64,000 bases of DNA from contig NC_079890.1 in NCBI RefSeq assembly GCF_024868665.1, positions 30,878,705 through 30,942,704 on the forward strand. Direction: 5' to 3'. Shown one piece after another: positions 60,001 through 64,000 of this stretch. Under the pieces are notes generated by a model. It worked only from the letters and a program-made list of their open reading frames with translations. It was not told the origin of the DNA and did not search any database. The stretch is from Triplophysa rosa. Its lineage: Eukaryota; Chordata; Actinopteri; Cypriniformes; Nemacheilidae. Position 1 is the stretch's first letter. Each line of letters opens with the position of its first letter. Made by a program: the position numbers and the translations under genes.

Positions 60001-60807
60001 CCTGCTTTCTGCTGTATCATGGCAAGGCAAGTTAGAACTGAGATGCTGATCCAGAGTCACCGTGAGTCTTTAAAACGCTGGAGCTGGCAGTGAGTGTGCA
60101 ATTCCTAGAACAGCCGTAACCTTTGCCAAAGTGTGAATGACCTAATCCAGAGCTTTATTCTTAGTATTCCTTACACTACAGTACAACCTATATCATCCTA
60201 TTGTTACATTGATAATTTCGCAAAGTTTTGCAACCACGGCCTGTATTAACTAAAATGATGAGTCTTACCATTCAGCACCAGAGGAGCTGTGGGTTTCATT
60301 CTCATTTGACAGTTCACCACATGAGGTCGGCCGGCCCTCTTCGCGGAGCGCTGACGGGCCGCAAGCTTGGTAATGTGGGCCATCTCATTCCCTGCAGTAG
60401 CGTGACACACCACCTAAAGTGATATAGAATTTAGGACAATGAGTTTTTATATTGTTTATATACATACATGATACATCACATATACAGTATTTGTTGGTAT
60501 AAAAATGTTGTCCTTGTAAAGCACCTTAAGCTACTTTCAAAGGTGCATTATTATAATCATTATTCATAATAATAATAATAAATAAATGAAGCAATCTTAC
60601 CACTCCAGACTGCTCTTTGTCTAGTCTCACGACCGAGGACAAGCTCTGTAGGAGGGCATCCAATGTGGCGTACCCCAACTGTTTATGGGGGATGAGCTCA
60701 CCTGTCAGGTCTTTATACTCTACCTGCAGACGGGACAGTGAAATGCCACTCTTACTGGACAAGAGCACTGCCCGTAGCATCTTCTTCACCAGTTCTTCAT
60801 CGGCCAT
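39057..60807 (-). CDS. tdrd7: TDRD7, LOTUS- and Tudor-domain germ-granule/RNP protein
   Basis: Sixteen coding exons on the minus strand: 60807-60601, 60413-60269, 58188-57999, 56103-56021, 55571-55348, 54734-54163, 52387-52198, 52099-51988, 51878-51676, 51584-51450, 51137-51054, 50192-50058, 43546-43436, 41122-40632, 40513-40353, 39277-39057. Phases agree throughout and give 1087 residues (human 1098). Three LOTUS/OST-HTH domains: about 1-75 ([20 protein letters not shown]), 225-290 ([20 protein letters not shown]) and 350-417 ([16 protein letters not shown]). Three extended Tudor domains: about 505-580 ([12 protein letters not shown]), 690-780 ([10 protein letters not shown]) and 890-1020 ([10 protein letters not shown]). 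TDRD7 binds RNA and Vasa through LOTUS domains and dimethyl-arginine ligands through Tudor domains. It organises germ granules and chromatoid bodies and acts in lens RNPs. MADEEL at 60807 was chosen as start because it aligns with the family N-terminus; an in-frame ATG lies five codons upstream. Fish have two paralogues and which one this is remains open. Confidence 0.95.
40139..40297. repeat. Foldback element in tdrd7 intron 15
   Basis: ACAAATAAACTGTACACGAG followed by TCCTATGGTGTGACAAC (40140-40176) is mirrored by GTTGTTACACCATAGGA and CACGTGCAGTTTATTTGT (40259-40296), about 80 bp apart. About 37-bp arms with two or three mismatches. Small foldback MITE. It would form a hairpin in the tdrd7 pre-mRNA. 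Confidence 0.75.
41208..42607. mobile_element. hAT-like element with perfect 8-bp target duplication
   Basis: Flanked by CTTTTAGG at 41200-41207 and 42608-42615. Ends are CAG-ACGTGC and GCACGT-CTG, with degenerate subterminal inverted repeats (GGGGGCTTGAGCC near the left end, GAGCCCCTGCCCCTC near the right). 1400 bp. The interior has a CG-rich part (about 41390-41530) and AT-rich DNA, with no transposase recognised. Lies in tdrd7 intron 13. Confidence 0.85.
42845..43025 (+). mobile_element. LINE/SINE 3' tail fragment
   Basis: Contains GTAAAGCCGCTTTGGAACAA and GAAAAGTGCTATATAAATCA, the terminal hairpin sequence of L2-like fish elements, similar in type to the terminus at 35400-35440. Plus orientation, no coding part. 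Confidence 0.5.
43187..43420. repeat. GGGATAGTTCACC palindromic MITE, copy 9 (tdrd7 intron 13)
   Basis: Starts AAGGGATAGTTCACCC and ends TTTGGTGAACTAATA. Diverged in both arms. It lies only 16 bp from the 3' end of tdrd7 exon 13. Confidence 0.75.
43653..44020. repeat. Palindromic element with TTATTACACGGCT ends
   Basis: Left TTATTACACGGCTCGTTGG and right AGCCGTGTAATAA are inverted. The region just outside (44030-44085) holds a second hairpin, GTACAAGCGGCCGGCTGTTA mirrored by TAACAACCGGC and TGTAC. Possibly part of a larger family that includes 44100-44480. Non-coding, in the large tdrd7 intron 12. Confidence 0.55.
44496..44954. mobile_element. hAT-type MITE with perfect 8-bp target duplication, copy 2
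   Basis: Same family as 37562: begins TAGGGATGTAACGATTCA and ends TGAATCGTTACATCCCTA. Flanked by GTCAAAAG at 44488-44495 and 44955-44962. 459 bp. Near-identical internal tracts such as ATTTCTTAAATGCTTCACGT occur in both. In tdrd7 intron 12. Confidence 0.93.
45907..46103. repeat. Small MITE with CACT(GT)AAAAAAAATCC ends, nested
   Basis: Left CACTAAAAAAATCCG and right GGGATTTTTTTTACAGTG are inverted. It interrupts the host MITE at the TATTCTAGAA site, which is continuous in the copy at 46833. Confidence 0.6.
46115..46629 (+). mobile_element. Solo LTR of a retrotransposon with 5-bp target duplication
   Basis: 515 bp starting TGTCATGATT and ending CCGTGACA, flanked by ATATC at 46110-46114 and 46630-46634. 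Contains a TATA-like CCCTATATAATGCCC near 46340 and an AATAAAGT poly(A) signal near 46570 in the same orientation, as expected of an LTR. No gag, pol or primer-binding region beside it, so recombination between two LTRs removed the interior. Probably Ty3/gypsy-type, judged only by terminus and size. The plus-strand 102-codon frame at 46157 is within the LTR and not a gene. Confidence 0.85.
46833..47062. repeat. MITE with GTGTTCGCCATTAGATACT ends, uninterrupted copy
   Basis: Left GTGTTCGCCATTAGATACTT and right TCTAATGGCGAACACT are inverted. About 230 bp. Internally it aligns with the interrupted copy at 45738-46748 and shows its pre-insertion structure. Confidence 0.75.
47636..49340. other. 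Repeat-like DNA in tdrd7 intron 12
   Basis: A segment starting AGTGGTGGGTCGTTCATGAA (47635) has the look of a hAT-type end, and CGAACGACTCGGACC near 48483 may be its counterpart. A second segment beginning AAAGGCAGGGTGGGTGTTCC (48693) also resembles a dispersed fish repeat. A duplicated CTAAATCCTTGGTGTTTC occurs at about 49143 and 49195. No protein-coding content and no clean boundaries. Confidence 0.35.
50465..50608 (-). mobile_element. tRNA-derived SINE in tdrd7 intron 11, copy 2
   Basis: On the minus strand: head GTGGCTCAGTGGTAAGAGCA, B box CATGGGTTCGATCCCAGGG, a linker with a T/A run, and the tail CAATGTAAGTAGCTTCGGTT ending in AAATGTAAATG. Same family as 29848. Tail more diverged than in copy 1. 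Confidence 0.7.
52670..53415. other. Repeat-like block in tdrd7 intron 6
   Basis: GC content and CG dinucleotides are higher than in the surrounding intron (ACCCACGCGTCAACCGACG near 52935). Contains short tandem GCAGCTGCAGCTCG. Resembles a dispersed element but no clean inverted ends were found. The overlapping frames on both strands (for example 53096-53410) have no known similarity. Confidence 0.3.
53748..54036. repeat. MITE with AAAAACAATAGAAT ends (tdrd7 intron 6)
   Basis: The left arm CTGAAAAAAAAACAATAGAA is mirrored by TTCTATTGTGTTTTTGGCA on the right. The interior is rich in CCATTA and AAACCAT words. About 290 bp, non-coding. Confidence 0.45.
57328..57824. mobile_element. hAT-type MITE (CAGTGTTGGGT ends) with perfect 8-bp target duplication
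   Basis: Left CACTGTTGGGTAAGTTAC and right GTTACACCCAACACTG are inverted. Direct flanks GCGGAGAA at 57320-57327 and 57825-57832. Interior is made of TAATTACT/AGTAACT words. 497 bp, no transposase. In tdrd7 intron 3. Confidence 0.9.
58265..59201. mobile_element. DNA element with GGCCTGTATCACGAAGC ends
   Basis: GGCCTGTATCACGAAGC at the left is mirrored exactly by GCTTCGTGATACAGGCC at the right, 937 bp overall. Subterminal parts (GTTTTGAGCGGG, CTAATCCAGGTTGGGTT) are also partly mirrored. No transposase found and the target duplication is unclear. In tdrd7 intron 2. Confidence 0.75.
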
Positions 60808-62380
60808 CTTAAAATTATACAAGAAAGATGATAAAACAATTGGGTTCTTGATATTTTGTTACTTATGCAATAACAACTATATTTAAGTGTTGCTTAAGTA
60901 TCCAAATACTTTTTGGAGCCACTATTTTAATCACTCTCAATAATAGGATTGAACTGTACACAACAAACATTATAGGTATAAAAAGACAGGACTGGCTGTG
61001 TTGCTTAACTCTCATGCCTGATACATTAACAATACAATGTTCCAACTGTCTGCAGGTCATTGTTTTAAGATATGCAACAACTGATCGATTTATGGGCTAC
61101 AGCATCAAGGCATGAATTGATTTTGAGAATCTTAAAAAAGCAGTATAGCATTCAATGCATAGATAATAACTGGAGAACAATGTCCAAACACCATGCATCC
61201 ATATCTGGCAACTGACTAGTAAAGAGCAGCTAGAGTAGAATGCAAGTTTTGTTTATCCACATCACCAACAAACAGACATATAATAGTAATTATATGTCTG
61301 TTTAATATAATTAAGTTGTGTTATTCTGCCATGGCTATGGTGGTTTTGTTGACTACTGGCTTGTCAGTAATGCATACTGGACTAGTAAAAAGTGCACTAA
61401 TAACACATGGATTCATTTCTAATGAGATACAGAATTAGAGTTAGTCTAATGAGTTCTGTAGAAAGCAAAAAATTAAATCGAGAGGAAGATATATAAATCA
61501 AAGTAGAAATTAAATGTCAAGCACACAGTGGCATACTATAGTTCAACTAAAATGCCTTTAAATTATCAATTATAAAAGAACGAGAAAAGGACAAATTTAG
61601 TATATACTGTATATCGTTTATAAATCTTATGCCATAACATTTAATTGATAACATTTAATTTTTGCTATTGTAAACATTTATTTGCCACATATAAAACACA
61701 TAAAATATGCAAAACACATAAAATAATATAAAATATGGGACAACTTGAACCAGTTGAAGCAAACTAAAGTATTAATATTAATATGCATTAATATGTTTAA
61801 AAAAGTTTATAATCATGTAATTTGTTCATCTGCACACCTGTAGCACGACTGAAAACATTTATCACATAAAAACAAAAGCGAAAGTGATAAGAAGGGCATG
61901 CGTGTCCTGGCGTTACGTTGTCGGATAGAGACGCACCCTTTCTATTGGACAAAAAACTGCCGGTCGCCAAAAACAATTATAGCCTACTGTAGGTATGTTT
62001 ATAAAAAATCTCTTTTTGCGATTTTTATCGTTACGTGCCTTTATAAAAAGGTGAAAAGCGTATTTAACTCATGTATACAGTATAACACATTTAAACACCC
62101 AAGCTTTGAAGTAACTAAATGTCTCAGACCAGCCAACACTTGACGCGAGTGTCATTTGCTCCCTCGGGAGATAAACTCAAATATAACATTTACGGACACG
62201 TTTAAAAGTGTAGATGAAAGCGTTTCATTTAACGAATCTGTTGATTTAGTTGTTCTTGTGGTTTAGACCAGGAGATGAATCGCACTTGTCCATACTTACT
62301 GTAAGTACAGTGTAAACCTAAGCATATCTAATCTACCAGAAATAGAGCTGCAAGTCCAAAACTCTCACAAAAAGCCTTAC

Positions 62381-62530
62381 CGCTCAGTGGATGTGGGTCT
62401 GTTAGCACGGTTTGGATGACAGCAACTGGTTCTGCACACTTGTCGCGCAGTCCGTCTCGGTTTATCCGCCCGTTTCTCTGTCCCGTCACTTAGTCTCAGC
62501 GTCCCGCTGTGAAATTCTCGCACCATCCCC
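62381..62530 (-). other. tdrd7: Probable non-coding first exon of tdrd7
   Basis: On the minus strand a CG-richer block ends CCACTGAGCG followed by a GTAAGG donor at 62380. An acceptor AG lies directly before the ATG at 60807, so the two could be spliced over a 1.6 kb intron. The upper limit is a guess, because no TATA box fixes the start. Confidence 0.45.
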
Positions 62531-63471
62531 ACCATGCACATGCGCAGTACATACATACAAAGAGAGCAGCAACACACCACAGGTTTGTCTCTTAGATAAA
62601 CTACTGCTTAACATGTGGTGTTGTGTGTTGTCCATAAACAATGGTTAACTTCGTTTTCCAATGAGATAAAGTTTTCTTCAGACGGCGCTAGCGGTTTAGA
62701 AATCATTTACCCGCAAATTAATCTAAGGAACAATTGGATGCATTTATTTATTAAAGTAACTGTTAATTATTCCAATTCTAAAGCTTATAATAAAATAAAA
62801 ATAACTTGCTTTCCAGTAATCGCAAACAACTGAGTGTCCCTGCCCACCGCAAAAAGTAATGACAACACTGCAGCTTCAAGTTTATCATTGACAAAAATTG
62901 AGATGCATAGGCTATTATATATTATTTGCATATATATTATTTATATTATAATGAATAATTGCCATTGTAATTTATCTGAGTTAAAACTCCCTTTCCTTAA
63001 GTCTAAAGCCCCGACCTGAGAGGAAGGGGAAATGCTGACGCTCTTTCTGAGAACTGGCCAAGTTGAGATCACCCAAATGTAGGCTACAGGCACACCTTTA
63101 CTGAGTCTGAGAACACAATAGCCGCAAAAGTTCGTCAACGCTCTTTGTTCCTTTAAAACTCATTGTTTACTCAAAATGCGATTATAACTTATGTTTAAAG
63201 TGTGCGTGCCAAGGTTACATTTATGTAAAAAGCGCTCCAACGCCACACATGTGCACATACCAACAAGCGTAGCCTCAGCAATACATGTCTGCACTGTACG
63301 TTGGTCGCTTTTAAACATTCGCAATCAGAAAGGAAACCGATCTTGTCGTGATGTAATGTGCTCTGTTAAATCAGTTACGCCACCTGTGCGCGTTTGTGTG
63401 TGTCAGTGGGATGAGCGCGTGACAGAGAGCGCACGGTCATATGGTTCTGCGTTCAACGGATCTGTGTCGGG
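62531..63471. promoter_or_regulatory. Divergent intergenic region between tdrd7 and an unidentified gene
   Basis: About 0.9 kb separates the tdrd7 first exon from the plus-strand ATG at 63472. The right part (63220-63470) has CG dinucleotides and GC boxes-like runs and is the likely promoter/5' UTR of the rightward gene. The left part is AT-rich. No TATA box is convincing. A long plus-strand frame beginning at 63191 runs through the real exon in another phase. Confidence 0.4.
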
Positions 63472-63994
63472 ATGTCAACCGCTACTAGAAAAAACTCATA
63501 CAACACCGGTAACGGCGTGGAGTACGATCCGGATAAAAATCGATCGATACGTAGAGAGCTTTCGATTGAATACTCACGAAATGAATTGGATATTATTATG
63601 GAAACTTCAAAAGGTAAAGGCGTGGGTAGCAGTAAAGTTTGTGTATTTGTTTTTTTTCTATACACACGCAACACTGTCTCTACTTTTTACTGCTCTGTCA
63701 CAATTTTTTATATTGTTACACATTAATTCTTGCCTCCCAGCAACCTCTAGTTGTATGATGACAGTTGTCAGCAGATCCAAACTTATGAATTGTAAATCTG
63801 ATTTTTTTGTCTAATGTTCCTCTGCTTGGAAATTATTGTCCTTAGATCAGTTTAATTGAAGGAATAAAATGTCACATTGACGTATGCCATTAGTAAGGCA
63901 AATATTAAGTGTGCAAACATGTTTTCAGATTTTAAGACCTCAAGGGGAAGTGTCAAAGGAAACTCGGCAGCTTCTGAGGACAATATACCTACAG
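63472..63994 (+). CDS. Unidentified gene, first two exons (partial)
   Basis: Two exons with matching phase: 63472-63613 (142 nt, donor GTAAAG) and 63929-63994 (66 nt, acceptor TTTTCAG, donor GTAACT). They encode MSTATRKNSYNTGNGVEYDP at the start, then DKNRSIRRELSIEYSRNELD, IIMETSK and DFKTSRGSVKGNSAASEDN. The chain is hydrophilic and serine/charge-rich, with no signal peptide or membrane segment, so a cytosolic or nuclear protein is likely. I do not recognise the family. It is not IFT74, the human neighbour of PLAA, nor TMOD1, the human neighbour of TDRD7, judged by N-terminus. The gene continues past the right edge. Confidence 0.6.
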
Positions 63995-64000
63995 GTAACT

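Noticed and set aside
63191..63814. Longest open frame in the window, 207 codons, plus strand
   Set aside because: It runs through the exon at 63472-63613 in another phase and on through its donor. The spliced frame has a matching second exon; this one has no recognisable similarity.
63472..63994. Possible ift74, the PLAA neighbour in human
   Set aside because: The N-terminus does not resemble IFT74, which starts with a Gly/Arg/Pro-rich basic region.

Overview
The window is vertebrate nuclear DNA from a bony fish, most likely a cypriniform. It has AT-rich intergenic DNA, many short introns with GT-AG junctions, and a dense load of fish-type mobile elements: hAT and Tc1 relatives, palindromic MITEs, LINE 3' ends, tRNA-derived SINEs and a solo LTR. 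No bacterial, CRISPR or prophage features were seen.

Region by region. (1) 1-6625: first coding exon of rbpj on the minus strand (about seven codons, MAPVVTG) and part of its first intron; the rest of rbpj lies left of the window. (2) 6626-24626: a CG-rich rbpj promoter, then about 18 kb without a recognisable gene, holding MITEs and a few GC-rich blocks. (3) 24781-28457: smim20 (MITRAC7), minus strand, three small exons encoding 68 residues, with a LINE, a Tc1 element and a foldback minisatellite in intron 1. (4) 28807-34722: plaa, plus strand, 14 exons, 796 residues, head-to-head with smim20 across about 350 bp. (5) 35165-38009: an inverted-repeat element with a LINE inside it, then a hAT MITE. 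(6) 39057-62530: tdrd7, minus strand, 16 coding exons, 1087 residues, plus a probable non-coding first exon. Its introns hold most of the mobile elements, including a 6.5 kb intron with several insertions. (7) 63472 to the right edge: the first two exons of an unidentified plus-strand gene, divergent from tdrd7.

The genes do not form a pathway: Notch transcription factor (rbpj), mitochondrial COX1 assembly (smim20), ubiquitin/p97 adaptor (plaa) and germ-granule/RNP protein (tdrd7). In human, rbpj and smim20 lie on 4p15 while plaa and tdrd7 lie on 9p21 and 9q22 (from memory), so the window spans an ancestral or teleost-specific synteny junction at the smim20-plaa promoter. All exon boundaries were placed by hand from splice signals, reading frame and remembered human protein sequences. 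No alignment was run.
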